DNA of 64,000 nt from OLB6 sp964493635. Lineage in GTDB: Bacteria; Bacteroidota; Ignavibacteria; Kapaibacteriales; Kapaibacteriaceae. The position numbers were made by a program, and so were the translations under genes. The notes beneath the pieces are model-generated. The model searched no databases, was not told where the DNA came from, and was given only the letters and a program-made list of their open reading frames with translations. This document shows, piece by piece, positions 26,730-35,072 of this stretch. The stretch lies in the NCBI GenBank assembly GCA_964493635.1, contig CAZBOW010000004.1, positions 1-64,000 on the forward strand. Reading direction: 5' to 3'. Position 1 is the first letter of the stretch. Every line of letters begins with the position of its first letter.

Positions 26730-27800
26730 ATGGCACGTGCTGCACAGGGCAGTGATCCTGAAGCGTCCTACCGCGCAAAATCGCGACAGGTGCGCCGACG
26801 GTCGGACAAGGTTCGTACCCGTCTGAAGGCAGGTAAGGCTTTGTCGGATAAGGCGTTGCAAGGTGTGGTGGTGACGTCAGCCGGGCCGTATTGGGTGGTT
26901 GCGCCACAAAGCGGTTCCCAGCCAGTCATCTGTACCGTGTCCGGCACGGTCGATAGTCCGGAAACGGATACCATCGTTACCGTCGGCGATGTGGTGTGGT
27001 TTGTTCCACAGGACGAGGTCACGGAGTTCGGTGATCCTCTCGGTGTGATCGTTAAGAGAGAGGAGCGTCGCACGCTGCTCTCGCGTCGGGCGGCCGGCAG
27101 GGCCCGGCGTGAGCAGGTTGTGGTGGCGAATGTCGACCAGCTGGCCATCGTTGTCGCGGCCCGTGAACCGGCATACAACAAGCGCCTGATCGATCGCTAT
27201 CTGATTGCGGCCGACAAAGGCGACCTGCAGCCCATCATTATAGTGAACAAGATTGATCTGGTTCCGTCCGCGGAGCGTGCTGAGCTCATCGAGGATCTTG
27301 CGGCGTATTGGGATGATCTGGACCTTCCGGTGGCGTTGGTGTCGGCATCCACGGGAGAGGGCATCGACACACTTCGCGACATCCTACACGGGTGGTCCAC
27401 GTTGCTCAGTGGTCCGTCGGGAGTGGGAAAGTCCAGTGTGATCAATACGCTCACGGATGCTCGCCTGCGGGTCGGTGCAATCTCAACGATGTATCAGAAG
27501 GGGAGGCACACCACAACGGCGGCCATGGTGATTCCACTGGCCGATGGTGGCCAGTTAGTGGATACCCCCGGACTACGGGAGTTTGCTGTGTGGGAACTTG
27601 ATGCCACCGAACTGCCATACTACTTCGAGGAGTTTACGCCGTTTGCCACCGAGTGTCGGTACCAGCCCTGCTCCCATCACCATGAGCCTGGTTGTGCTGT
27701 GATTGCGGCCGTAGAAGAAGGAAAGATCGACCCCGAACGGTATCTGTCGTACCTCGTGCTACTTGAAGAAGTACAACAGCAGCATGATGACCGCCGGTGA
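26730..27800 (+). CDS. rsgA: Ribosome small-subunit-dependent GTPase RsgA
   Basis: Circularly permuted GTPase that checks late 30S maturation. The 356-residue product has a basic N-terminal extension (ARAAQGSD to about residue 45), an OB-fold domain, then the permuted G motifs: G4 NKIDLV, G1 LSGPSGVGKSS and G3 VDTPGLREF. It ends with the zinc finger ECRYQPCSHHHEPGCAV. The ATG at 26730 is preferred because the open frame upstream contains a promoter-like TAATTTG and a DnaA box. A hairpin terminator follows the stop. Confidence 0.95.
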   Translation: MARAAQGSDPEASYRAKSRQVRRRSDKVRTRLKAGKALSDKALQGVVVTSAGPYWVVAPQSGSQPVICTVSGTVDSPETDTIVTVGDVVWFVPQDEVTEFGDPLGVIVKREERRTLLSRRAAGRARREQVVVANVDQLAIVVAAREPAYNKRLIDRYLIAADKGDLQPIIIVNKIDLVPSAERAELIEDLAAYWDDLDLPVALVSASTGEGIDTLRDILHGWSTLLSGPSGVGKSSVINTLTDARLRVGAISTMYQKGRHTTTAAMVIPLADGGQLVDTPGLREFAVWELDATELPYYFEEFTPFATECRYQPCSHHHEPGCAVIAAVEEGKIDPERYLSYLVLLEEVQQQHDDRR

Positions 27801-27801
27801 T

Positions 27802-27851
27802 GTGGTCGACATGGTCTCGGTGGGATGGTCTTCGACCACGCGCGTTTTTTT
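27802..27851 (+). terminator. Rho-independent terminator after rsgA
   Basis: GTGGTCGA (27802-27809) pairs perfectly with TCGACCAC (27832-27839), and a run of seven T follows at 27845-27851. The 22-nt loop is rather large but the position, directly after the stop, is right. Confidence 0.7.
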
Positions 27852-27876
27852 CTGCATGAACTTTTGACCACCGTGC

Positions 27877-27884
27877 TATCTTTG
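27877..27884 (+). promoter_or_regulatory. -7 element for the tRNA-Ser/tRNA-Leu unit
   Basis: TATCTTTG, an exact TAnnTTTG match, 24 nt before the mature tRNA-Ser. A clear -33 partner at 19-20 nt is not visible. Confidence 0.55.
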
Positions 27885-27908
27885 TAATCCCACAAAACGC
27901 TGCGGCCT

Positions 27909-27995
27909 GGAGAGGTGCGAGAGTGGTTGAATCGGGCGGTCTCGAAAACCGTTAAAGGAGCAATCCTTTCGAGGGTTCGAATCCCTCCCTCTCCG
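27909..27995 (+). tRNA. tRNA-Ser (CGA)
   Basis: 87-nt type II tRNA with acceptor GGAGAGG/CCTCTCC, anticodon loop CTCGAAA giving anticodon CGA, a long variable arm, and T-loop GGTTCGAATCC. The discriminator is G; CCA is not encoded. Confidence 0.95.
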
Positions 27996-28003
27996 CAGCA
28001 GTT

Positions 28004-28087
28004 GGGCGAGTGCTGAAATTGGCAGACAGGCGGGTCTCAGAAGCCCGTGTTCGCAAGGACGTGTGGGTTCAAGTCCCACCTCGCCCA
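28004..28087 (+). tRNA. tRNA-Leu (CAG)
   Basis: 84-nt type II tRNA with acceptor GGGCGAG/CTCGCCC, anticodon loop CTCAGAA giving CAG, a variable arm, and T-loop GGTTCAAGTCC. It sits 8 nt after tRNA-Ser and shares its promoter and terminator. The discriminator is A; CCA is not encoded. Confidence 0.95.
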
Positions 28088-28101
28088 CAACATTACTCCA
28101 G

Positions 28102-28156
28102 ACGGCGTGTCAGACCTTCGGAATCATCCGGAACGCTGACACGCCGTTTCTTGTTT
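28102..28156 (+). terminator. Rho-independent terminator after the tRNA pair
   Basis: Perfect 12-bp arms ACGGCGTGTCAG (28102-28113) and CTGACACGCCGT (28136-28147), followed by TTCTTGTTTC. It is placed between tRNA-Leu and the nuoD promoter. Confidence 0.8.
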
Positions 28157-28162
28157 CGCGGG

Positions 28163-28170
28163 TATATTTG
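28163..28170 (+). promoter_or_regulatory. -7 element for nuoD
   Basis: TATATTTG, an exact TAnnTTTG match, 51 nt upstream of the nuoD ATG and just after the tRNA terminator, so nuoD starts its own transcript. Confidence 0.55.
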
Positions 28171-28221
28171 CTGTGTTATTCCATTCGTGTTCCAGAGTCG
28201 CCTTCCAGAGGAATCTTCGTC

Positions 28222-29514
28222 ATGAGTCTTCCTGTTACCAGCACCAGTACGATCGAGCGCGTTGAGAAACTGCGTCAAGCCAAGATTCTTCGGGAGGTCA
28301 TGGATAAGGACACGGTTGCCATGTTCGAAGATCCGTTGGAGAACGACATGGTCCTCAACATGGGTCCCCAACATCCGGCTACGCACGGAGTACTCCGCGT
28401 TCTGTTGCGGCTTGATGGCGAAACGGTGGTCAAGTGTGTCCCCGAGTTGGGCTATCTGCATCGAGGCTTCGAGAAGCTGGCCGAGAACAGCACCTACCAC
28501 GAATTCATTCCGCATACCGACCGACTGGATTACATCGCTCCGATGTCGAATAACGTTGGCATTTGCATGGCAATCGAGAAGGCTGGCAATATCAGTGTGC
28601 CCGATCGCGCCGTATGGGTGCGCATGCTGGTAGCGGAAATGGCGCGGATCTCGTCGCACTTGCTGGCTATGGGCGCTACGGCCATGGACGTTGGTGCACT
28701 GACGCTCTTCCTGTGGACCTTTACCGAGCGCGAAAAACAGTACGACCTCTTCGAGCGGATTTGCGGTGCGCGTTTCACGACCTCGTTTGCTCGGATCGGT
28801 GGCGTTGCCAACGACATTCCTGCCGACGTCATGCGCGACATCCGGGCCTGGCTCAATCAGATGCCCGAGCGTCTGCGTGAGTTCGACGGCCTGGTGGCTC
28901 GCAATCGCATCTTCATCGATCGTATGGCCGGTGTGGGATACATGCCAGCCGACAAGGCCATCGCACTGGGACTGTCGGGTCCAACCTTGCGAGGGTCCGG
29001 TATTGCCCGCGACCTGCGTCGCGACGAGCCCTACATGTTCTATGACAAGGTCGAGTTTGATGTGATCACCAAAAATGATGGTGACTGCTACGCACGATTC
29101 CGTTGTCGTGCCGAGGAAATCTGGGAGTCGATGAAGATCTGTCATCAGTGCCTCGATGTGCTGGAGTCGACGCCTCGCACACCGGTCCTCAACGATCAAG
29201 ATCCAAAGAACGTGATGCCGCGGAAAAAGGAGATCTACACGAAGATGGAGGAGTTGATCAACGACTTTATGTTGGTCAACTTCGGTCAGCAGATTCCCGC
29301 CGGCGAGACCTACACCGCCATCGAGGCTCCTAAAGGCGAGCTCGGCTTCTTCATCGTCAGCGATGGTACCGGCCATCCATGGAAATTGAAACTACGCTCG
29401 CCATCATCGTCGAATCTGCAAGCCCTGAAATTCATGGCCGAGGGTTCTATGGTGTCGGACGTTGTGGCCATTATTGGTTCGATCGATCCTGTGATGGGCG
29501 AGGCCGATAAGTAA
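28222..29514 (+). CDS. nuoD: NADH-quinone oxidoreductase subunit D
   Basis: The 49-kDa-type subunit of complex I, on the peripheral arm at the quinone site. The 430-residue protein has LNMGPQHPATHGVLR, the LGYLHRGFEKLAE motif and PHTDRLDY, which line the quinone cavity. The C-terminus ends in SIDPVMGEADK, close to the usual DPVMGE-x-DR. The ATG at 28222 is used because an open frame further upstream runs through tRNA-Leu and its terminator. No other nuo gene lies in this window: the next gene is trmH, 11 bp downstream. The subunit is therefore encoded away from the rest of the complex, or at least separated from nuoABC. Confidence 0.95.
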   Translation: MSLPVTSTSTIERVEKLRQAKILREVMDKDTVAMFEDPLENDMVLNMGPQHPATHGVLRVLLRLDGETVVKCVPELGYLHRGFEKLAENSTYHEFIPHTDRLDYIAPMSNNVGICMAIEKAGNISVPDRAVWVRMLVAEMARISSHLLAMGATAMDVGALTLFLWTFTEREKQYDLFERICGARFTTSFARIGGVANDIPADVMRDIRAWLNQMPERLREFDGLVARNRIFIDRMAGVGYMPADKAIALGLSGPTLRGSGIARDLRRDEPYMFYDKVEFDVITKNDGDCYARFRCRAEEIWESMKICHQCLDVLESTPRTPVLNDQDPKNVMPRKKEIYTKMEELINDFMLVNFGQQIPAGETYTAIEAPKGELGFFIVSDGTGHPWKLKLRSPSSSNLQALKFMAEGSMVSDVVAIIGSIDPVMGEADK

Positions 29515-29525
29515 GTCGGCGAGTT

Positions 29526-30125
29526 ATGCCACATCCATCGTCTATTACCGTTGAGCGGGCCGCCAAGTTACGTGCCGTCCTAGAGCGCCGGCAGTCAACA
29601 TTGACGGTGGTCTTCGAAAACGTCCACGATCCACACAACGTTTCGGCGGTATTGCGCTCCTGCGACGCCGTTGGAGTTCTGGAAGCGCATGGCGTCTACA
29701 CGGGTTTTCAGGAGTTTCCGGAGCTGGGTCGCAAGAGCTCGGCTAGTGCCAGAAAATGGGTAGATCTTCACCTGCACGAGAATGTTGCGTCGTGCTTCTC
29801 CGCCTTACGCAGCCGTGGGTTCAAGATCTACACGACACACATGAGCAGCGATGCCGTCTCGCTGTACGACCTCGACCTGACCCAGCCGGTAGCCCTCGTA
29901 TTTGGCAATGAACATTCCGGGGTGAGCCAGGAAGCTCGCGCGCTTGCTGATGGAAACTTCCTCGTGCCGCAGATGGGCGTGGTGCAGTCCCTGAACATCT
30001 CGGTTGCGTGCGCGGTCTCGCTGTACGAAGCACTCCGCCAACGACAGCACGCTGGTAGGTACGAGCAGTCGGATCTGTCGGCGGAAGCCTTTGCCGAGCG
30101 ACTCAACGACTGGTATCAGAGGTAG
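29526..30125 (+). CDS. trmH: SpoU/TrmH-family RNA 2'-O-methyltransferase
   Basis: SAM-dependent methyltransferase with the alpha/beta knot fold, probably modifying G18 in tRNA. The 199 residues contain motif 1 NVHDPHNVSAVLRSCDAVG at about 34-52, motif 2 ALVFGNEHSGVS, and motif 3 VPQMGVVQSLNISVACAVSL. Length and motif spacing fit TrmH; the exact target nucleotide is inferred. It lies 11 bp after nuoD and overlaps the convergent peptidase gene by 23 bp. Confidence 0.9.
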   Translation: MPHPSSITVERAAKLRAVLERRQSTLTVVFENVHDPHNVSAVLRSCDAVGVLEAHGVYTGFQEFPELGRKSSASARKWVDLHLHENVASCFSALRSRGFKIYTTHMSSDAVSLYDLDLTQPVALVFGNEHSGVSQEARALADGNFLVPQMGVVQSLNISVACAVSLYEALRQRQHAGRYEQSDLSAEAFAERLNDWYQR

Positions 30126-31980
30126 CTTTGCGGCCTTCCTCATTTCCGTAGAACACAAGATTCCGGAGACGTCGCTGCTCAAACGAGAGTTCCTTCATCT
30201 CCGACACTACGTGGCGTCTGTAGATGGTCATCTCCACCGGTTCGCCACTGACCTCAACGGTGGTTCCGTTCCGTCGAAGGGTCAAGCTCACCCCAACATC
30301 ACTCTCATCGGGATCGAGTATCGACCGAAACACCCCACGGTCCACCTCATCGAGGCCGATGCCGTTGATGGCCACAAGAGTATCACTGGTTTGCAGGTCG
30401 AGAGGATTCGTTCCCGTGGGGCTTACCGGGATCATGCCGTTAGCCATAGCACGCCAATTGAACCGGATGCCATACGACCGTGTGGGCGTTGGAACGCTGT
30501 CTTGGTACTGCAGGCCGATTCGGGGTAGGTAGTCGGCCATTGGAAATGGTTCTCCTCCAGCGATGTAGCGCTGGCAGTACTCTCCCACAGCTGGTGACGT
30601 GAGTTCGGTGATCACCCCAAAGAGCTCGCTGTCGGCAAAGGGCTTGTTGGGACCGTACCGGTCCATCAGTGCATACACCAGCTCCAACATCCCCATCGCA
30701 CCAGCCGTAGACTCTCGCAAGAGGATATCCATCAATAGGGCATTCAACGGGCCAACCTGGTAGATCAGTGGGTAGAGCTCCTGATTCTCATCGGTCAGCA
30801 CATCACGGGAGAAATCGTACAGACTGAACATCTCGGGTAACCGACGAACACTGGCGGCATGTTCGGCAATCGTGCGGATGTGCGAGGATTCTTTGCGCTT
30901 GCCGCCGCGTAGAAGTGCCTGATCGGCGAAATACTCGGTGACCCCCTCGTACAGCCAAAGGTGGCCGGACATCGCCGGTGCCCGGAAATTGAATTCCTCA
31001 ATCTCCCGGCTGTGCACGTTCAAGGGAACAAGGATGTGCAGAAACTCATGGGCAGCAATGCCATCCAATCCGAATGGCTTGCTGCCGTACCGCCAGAAAT
31101 AGAACGACGAATAGCTGTGTTCCAAAGCCCCTTGCCCCATTCCTGCGCCTTGTACTTCCGCGGTATCGCCGTCCCAGAGGTACATCAGAAATGCGTATCG
31201 AGTGACTGGCATGCGAGGCAGGAACCGACCGATCGCTGCCGTGACGGCTTCGAGCGCCTTTGCATAGGCGGGAGCGACCTTGCCGGGACGGCCATGCATC
31301 AACGCTACCTCTACCTCGACTCCGGCCACACGGAACGATGCTGTGTCCGGCACGGAGAGTACCGCCGGTCCATCCACCAGTGCGTCGAAGGTCGGCGCGC
31401 GGTACATCGTCGCCGTTTGCCCGTTGGTGGAGGTTCGGGAGACCACGTCCAAGGCCGTTGCAAGGTAGAGGCGTTCCGGATGTGTGACCGTAACCTGATA
31501 GGGTACGCGTTGATAGCCTTCGACGTAGCCAATCATGCCACCGTGATTGAAGACGAACATGCTATCACCCTGGAAACTCGTCCCCGCTGGGTGAAAGATC
31601 GACACACGATCGTCGGTGTCGTCGAACGAATCATCAAGACGGTAGGTGATTCGACGCGTTGCTCGGGCGTTTAGGAGCACAAACTGCGAATCGGCAGACC
31701 GCGCAACGGGTAGGGGGCTGCCCGCCTCGTTGAAGGCCTGCAGGTTCGACACGAGGCGCCACCATAAATGGGTCTCGTAGGTGCCCGGCACGGTGATCGG
31801 TAACACGAAGACGGCCGTGTCGGCGCTGATGGGCGGAAGGTTGATCGTTACCAGCAGACGATCGTCCTCCAGTGAACCCACATCAATACCAACATGATAT
31901 GCAGACTGTGACCACGCCGCAGGTGAGGTCAAGAGTGCCAGCAGGAGAATGCAAAGGGTGAGGCGTAGTGTGTGTTTCAT
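30103..31980 (-). CDS. M61-family metallopeptidase with PDZ domain
   Basis: Secreted or periplasmic zinc aminopeptidase of the glycyl aminopeptidase family, 625 residues. An N-terminal signal peptide runs to about residue 25 (LLALLTSPAAWSQS). A beta-rich N-domain leads to the zinc motif HEFLH near residue 311 and, about 40 residues later, LWLYEGVTEYFAD, which supplies the third ligand Glu. The C-terminal 120 residues (LVAINGIGLDEVD onward) look like a PDZ domain. A TAnnTTTG element ends 5 nt before the ATG. M61 enzymes remove N-terminal Gly or Ala from peptides; the physiological substrate is unknown. Confidence 0.87.
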   Translation of the reverse strand: MKHTLRLTLCILLLALLTSPAAWSQSAYHVGIDVGSLEDDRLLVTINLPPISADTAVFVLPITVPGTYETHLWWRLVSNLQAFNEAGSPLPVARSADSQFVLLNARATRRITYRLDDSFDDTDDRVSIFHPAGTSFQGDSMFVFNHGGMIGYVEGYQRVPYQVTVTHPERLYLATALDVVSRTSTNGQTATMYRAPTFDALVDGPAVLSVPDTASFRVAGVEVEVALMHGRPGKVAPAYAKALEAVTAAIGRFLPRMPVTRYAFLMYLWDGDTAEVQGAGMGQGALEHSYSSFYFWRYGSKPFGLDGIAAHEFLHILVPLNVHSREIEEFNFRAPAMSGHLWLYEGVTEYFADQALLRGGKRKESSHIRTIAEHAASVRRLPEMFSLYDFSRDVLTDENQELYPLIYQVGPLNALLMDILLRESTAGAMGMLELVYALMDRYGPNKPFADSELFGVITELTSPAVGEYCQRYIAGGEPFPMADYLPRIGLQYQDSVPTPTRSYGIRFNWRAMANGMIPVSPTGTNPLDLQTSDTLVAINGIGLDEVDRGVFRSILDPDESDVGVSLTLRRNGTTVEVSGEPVEMTIYRRHVVSEMKELSFEQRRLRNLVFYGNEEGRKATSDTSR

Positions 31981-31985
31981 CGGGA

Positions 31986-31993
31986 CAAATCTA
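31986..31993 (-). promoter_or_regulatory. -7 element for the M61 peptidase
   Basis: Minus-strand TAGATTTG, an exact TAnnTTTG match with 5 nt to the ATG. The same octamer stands before yebC. Confidence 0.5.
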
Positions 31994-32039
31994 GTCTAGG
32001 CCGTAATTTGTCGGCTCATAAATGCAGAACCTACGGCCC

Positions 32040-34589
32040 ATGACCTCACAACATATCCGACAGTCCTTTTTGGAATTCTTTGCTGAGCGGGGTCACCGCA
32101 TCGTGCCTTCGGCACCGGTGATACCGCACGGCGATCCGACGCTGTTGTTTACCAATGCCGGGATGAATCAGTTCAAGGATGTCTTCCTTGGGACCGGAAG
32201 CCGCGATTACGTGCGCGCTGCCGATACACAGAAGTGCATCCGTGCGTCGGGAAAACACAACGACCTCGAGGACGTTGGGGTGGATACGTACCATCACACG
32301 TTCTTTGAGATGCTCGGCAACTGGAGTTTCGGCGACTACTTCAAACAAGAGGCGATTGCCTGGAGCTGGGAGCTTCTGACGCAGGTCTGGAAGTTGGATC
32401 CCAAACGACTGCACGCTACCGTCTACCGGACCGATGACGAATCCTACGAGATCTGGAAGGCCTACCTGCCAGAGCACCATATCCATCGCTTCGACGAAAA
32501 AGACAACTTCTGGGAAATGGGAGAAACCGGGCCCTGTGGTCCGTGTACCGAGATCCACTACGACCGCACGCCGGATCTCACCGGCGGTCCGCTGGTAAAT
32601 GCTGGGCACCAAGATGTGATTGAGATCTGGAACAACGTCTTTATCCAGTACAATCGCCGGGCTGACGGCAGCCTTGAAGACTTGGCCGCGCGGCACGTCG
32701 ATACGGGGATGGGGTTGGAGCGGGTAACGGCCGTTCTGCAGGGAAAAACGTCGAACTATGATACCGACATCTTCCAGCCCCTGATTGCGTGCACGGAAGA
32801 TCTCTCCGGCAGAACGTACAACGCTGACCTGCAGCACCCAGATGGCATTGCCATGCGGGTGATTGCCGATCACATCCGCACGCTGACCTTTGCCATTGCC
32901 GACGGTGCTATCCCCGGTAACGAGGGAAGGGGCTACGTGTTGCGCAGGATCCTACGACGTGCTGCTCGGTATGCCCGGAATCTGGGACTTACAGAGCCCG
33001 TGCTCTGGAAACACGTCAGCGTGGTAGCCGCCACGATGGGCGACATCTTTCCGGAAGTTGTCCAGCATCAGGCATTAATCGAGAAGGTGATTCGGACCGA
33101 AGAGGAACAGTTCCTTACCACGTTGGACAACGGCCGGGCAGAGCTTGCTGCCGCCGCTGCAGCCAGTACCGAGCAGATCTCGGGAGACGTAGCCTTCCGG
33201 CTGTACGACACCTTCGGCTTCCCCTTGGACCTCACGCAGTTGATTGCCCGCGAAGACTACGGCTTAGGCGTTGATACGGCGGCGTTCTCGGAGCTGCTTG
33301 ATGCTCAACGCGAACGATCGCGTGCAGCCCGGAAACGACACCATCAGGAAGTGGAGGCCGGGACATTTTCTGCCGACGAACTCCAGTCACGATTTGTAGG
33401 GTACAGTCACACGGAGGTGGAGAGCCCTGTTCTTGCTGTTTCTGGAAATCAACTTGTGGTTGCCGAAACTCCGTTCTATGCCGAAATGGGTGGTCAGGTG
33501 TCGGACACCGGTACGATCGTCGTAGGCGGATGTAGCTACGAGGTCGAGGATGTGCGATCCGTTGGTGGAGCCATCGTTCACCTCTGCTCGACGGAAATCG
33601 ACCCCGCTGTTGTCGGCGATGTAGCTCGGCTTGCGATCGACCGAGAGCGCCGCCGGGACATTCAGCGGGAGCACTCGGCAACGCACTTGCTGCACGAGGC
33701 TCTGCGTCAGGTGTTGGGTTCACATGTGCAACAATCGGGCTCGCTGGTGGCTCCCGATCACCTGCGTTTCGACTTCTCGCATTTCGAAAAACCGACGAAC
33801 GACCAACTGCGTCAGATTGAGGACATTGTCAACGAGAAAATCTTTGATGCCGTGGAGGTAACGATCGAAGAGCTCCCGATTGATGTGGCGCGGACCATTC
33901 CGAATGTGAAGATGTTCTTTGGAGATAAGTACGGCAGTTCCGTGCGCGTCGTGACCATGGATCCAAGCTTCAGTGTGGAGTTCTGTGGAGGAACGCACGT
34001 AGCATCAACGGCAGAGATCGGCCTCTTCCGCGTCATGCATGAGAGTTCCATTGCCAGTGGAGTCCGACGTATCGAAGCTATTGCCGGCAGGAGTATTCCA
34101 GCCAGTATTCGTCGATTGATGGAAACCATTCAGGCTCACGAAGACGATAAGGTGCTAGTACAGGACCGCCTGAAGGCTGCCGAACGAGAGCTGGCGGCGC
34201 TGCGAACCAGCACATTGAAGGAAGCCATCCCTGCCATTGCTGCGTCTGCGGTGATGGTCGACGGCATCCGGGTAGCCGCCGCATCAATCGACGCGGCCAC
34301 CACCGATCAACTCAAGGAGCTTGGCGATACGCTCCGGGCTGAATTGAAGTCCTCCGGCGTTGGAATCCTCGCAGCCGTGATCGATGAGAAAGTGCAGCTC
34401 GTGTGCGTTACCACGGATGATCTGCTTAAGGTGAAGCCAGCAGGGAAGCTCGTTGGTGCAGCAGCGGCCATGGTTGGTGGTGCTGGCGGTGGAAAGCCCC
34501 ATCTTGCAACGGCCGGCGGAAAGAATGTTGCTGGCGTACCGGCCATGTTGACGGAGTTTCCGAAACTCGTATCCTCGTACACCTCCTAA
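32040..34589 (+). CDS. alaS: Alanyl-tRNA synthetase
   Basis: Charges tRNA-Ala and edits mischarged Ser/Gly. The 849-residue protein has the class II start TSQHIRQSFLEFFAERGH, LLFTNAGMNQFKDVFLG and EMLGNWSFGDYFK. The editing domain carries REHSATHLLHEAL and CGGTHVAS zinc-ligand motifs, and the C-Ala region ends in GGAGGGKPHLATAGGKN. The start at 32040 is chosen because family members begin M-T-x-x-x-IR; an in-frame ATG at 32022 is the alternative. A TAATTTG element lies at about 32004. Confidence 0.97.
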   Translation: MTSQHIRQSFLEFFAERGHRIVPSAPVIPHGDPTLLFTNAGMNQFKDVFLGTGSRDYVRAADTQKCIRASGKHNDLEDVGVDTYHHTFFEMLGNWSFGDYFKQEAIAWSWELLTQVWKLDPKRLHATVYRTDDESYEIWKAYLPEHHIHRFDEKDNFWEMGETGPCGPCTEIHYDRTPDLTGGPLVNAGHQDVIEIWNNVFIQYNRRADGSLEDLAARHVDTGMGLERVTAVLQGKTSNYDTDIFQPLIACTEDLSGRTYNADLQHPDGIAMRVIADHIRTLTFAIADGAIPGNEGRGYVLRRILRRAARYARNLGLTEPVLWKHVSVVAATMGDIFPEVVQHQALIEKVIRTEEEQFLTTLDNGRAELAAAAAASTEQISGDVAFRLYDTFGFPLDLTQLIAREDYGLGVDTAAFSELLDAQRERSRAARKRHHQEVEAGTFSADELQSRFVGYSHTEVESPVLAVSGNQLVVAETPFYAEMGGQVSDTGTIVVGGCSYEVEDVRSVGGAIVHLCSTEIDPAVVGDVARLAIDRERRRDIQREHSATHLLHEALRQVLGSHVQQSGSLVAPDHLRFDFSHFEKPTNDQLRQIEDIVNEKIFDAVEVTIEELPIDVARTIPNVKMFFGDKYGSSVRVVTMDPSFSVEFCGGTHVASTAEIGLFRVMHESSIASGVRRIEAIAGRSIPASIRRLMETIQAHEDDKVLVQDRLKAAERELAALRTSTLKEAIPAIAASAVMVDGIRVAAASIDAATTDQLKELGDTLRAELKSSGVGILAAVIDEKVQLVCVTTDDLLKVKPAGKLVGAAAAMVGGAGGGKPHLATAGGKNVAGVPAMLTEFPKLVSSYTS

Positions 34590-34598
34590 GTCGGTACC

Positions 34599-34658
34599 TC
34601 AGTCATTCCTTCTGTCATTACTTCTGCTATTTCTTCAGTCATTACTTCGTCCAATCAT
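34599..34658. repeat. Degenerate 12-bp tandem array, about 5 copies
   Basis: Successive 12-mers from 34599 read TCAGTCATTCCT, TCTGTCATTACT, TCTGCTATTTCT, TCAGTCATTACT, TCGTCCAATCAT. The array fills most of the 93-bp spacer between alaS and the DUF3127 gene; no clear promoter or terminator is seen there. Confidence 0.85.
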
Positions 34659-34682
34659 TGTCGTTTCACCTACTGTTTTCTG

Positions 34683-35066
34683 ATGAGCACTACCTACGAA
34701 GCAACCGGCACAATCGTATCCATCATGGATACGCAGCAAGTTTCCGACACGTTCAAGAAGCGTGAGTTTGCCATTGAGATTCCGGACGGGCAGTATCCCC
34801 AGTCCGTGAAGTTTCAGCTGGTACAAGACAAGACCGCACTGCTGGATAACTATGCTGTGGGTCAGCAGGTCAAGGTCTTTTTCAACCTGCGCGGCCGAGA
34901 GTACACACGGAAGAACGATGGTTCGAAGGACTACTGGGTAAGCCTTGATTGCTGGCGCCTTGAGCGTCTCTCCGGTGGCGCAGCGCCGTCGGGAACGGAT
35001 TATTCCCAGATTCCGTCGGCGCAGGTCGGTGGATCGAAGGATGAATTCGACGACGTACCGTTCTAG
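34683..35066 (+). CDS. DUF3127 protein with SSB-like acidic C-terminus
   Basis: A 127-residue protein of the DUF3127 type common in Bacteroidota. Residues 1-90 alternate strands (YEATGTIVSIMDTQQVSDTF, KKREFAIEIPDG, QQVKVFFNLRGREY, DYWVSLDCWRLERL) in an OB-fold-like order. A flexible Gly/Ser/Pro linker leads to the end DEFDDVPF. That terminus closely resembles the DDDIPF tip with which single-stranded-DNA-binding protein recruits repair and replication partners. A nucleic-acid or SSB-partner role is inference. purD starts 6 bp after its stop. Confidence 0.8.
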   Translation: MSTTYEATGTIVSIMDTQQVSDTFKKREFAIEIPDGQYPQSVKFQLVQDKTALLDNYAVGQQVKVFFNLRGREYTRKNDGSKDYWVSLDCWRLERLSGGAAPSGTDYSQIPSAQVGGSKDEFDDVPF

Positions 35067-35072
35067 TCGTAG

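Noticed and set aside
28063..28221. Upstream in-frame start for nuoD
   Set aside because: It would run through tRNA-Leu, its terminator and the promoter; NuoD homology begins after the ATG at 28222.
28093..29376. 427-codon minus-strand open frame opposite nuoD
   Set aside because: Composition is that of an antisense shadow, with no recognisable domains, while nuoD is well supported.
34599..34658. CRISPR-like array
   Set aside because: Units are 12 bp and adjacent with no spacers, and no cas genes are present.
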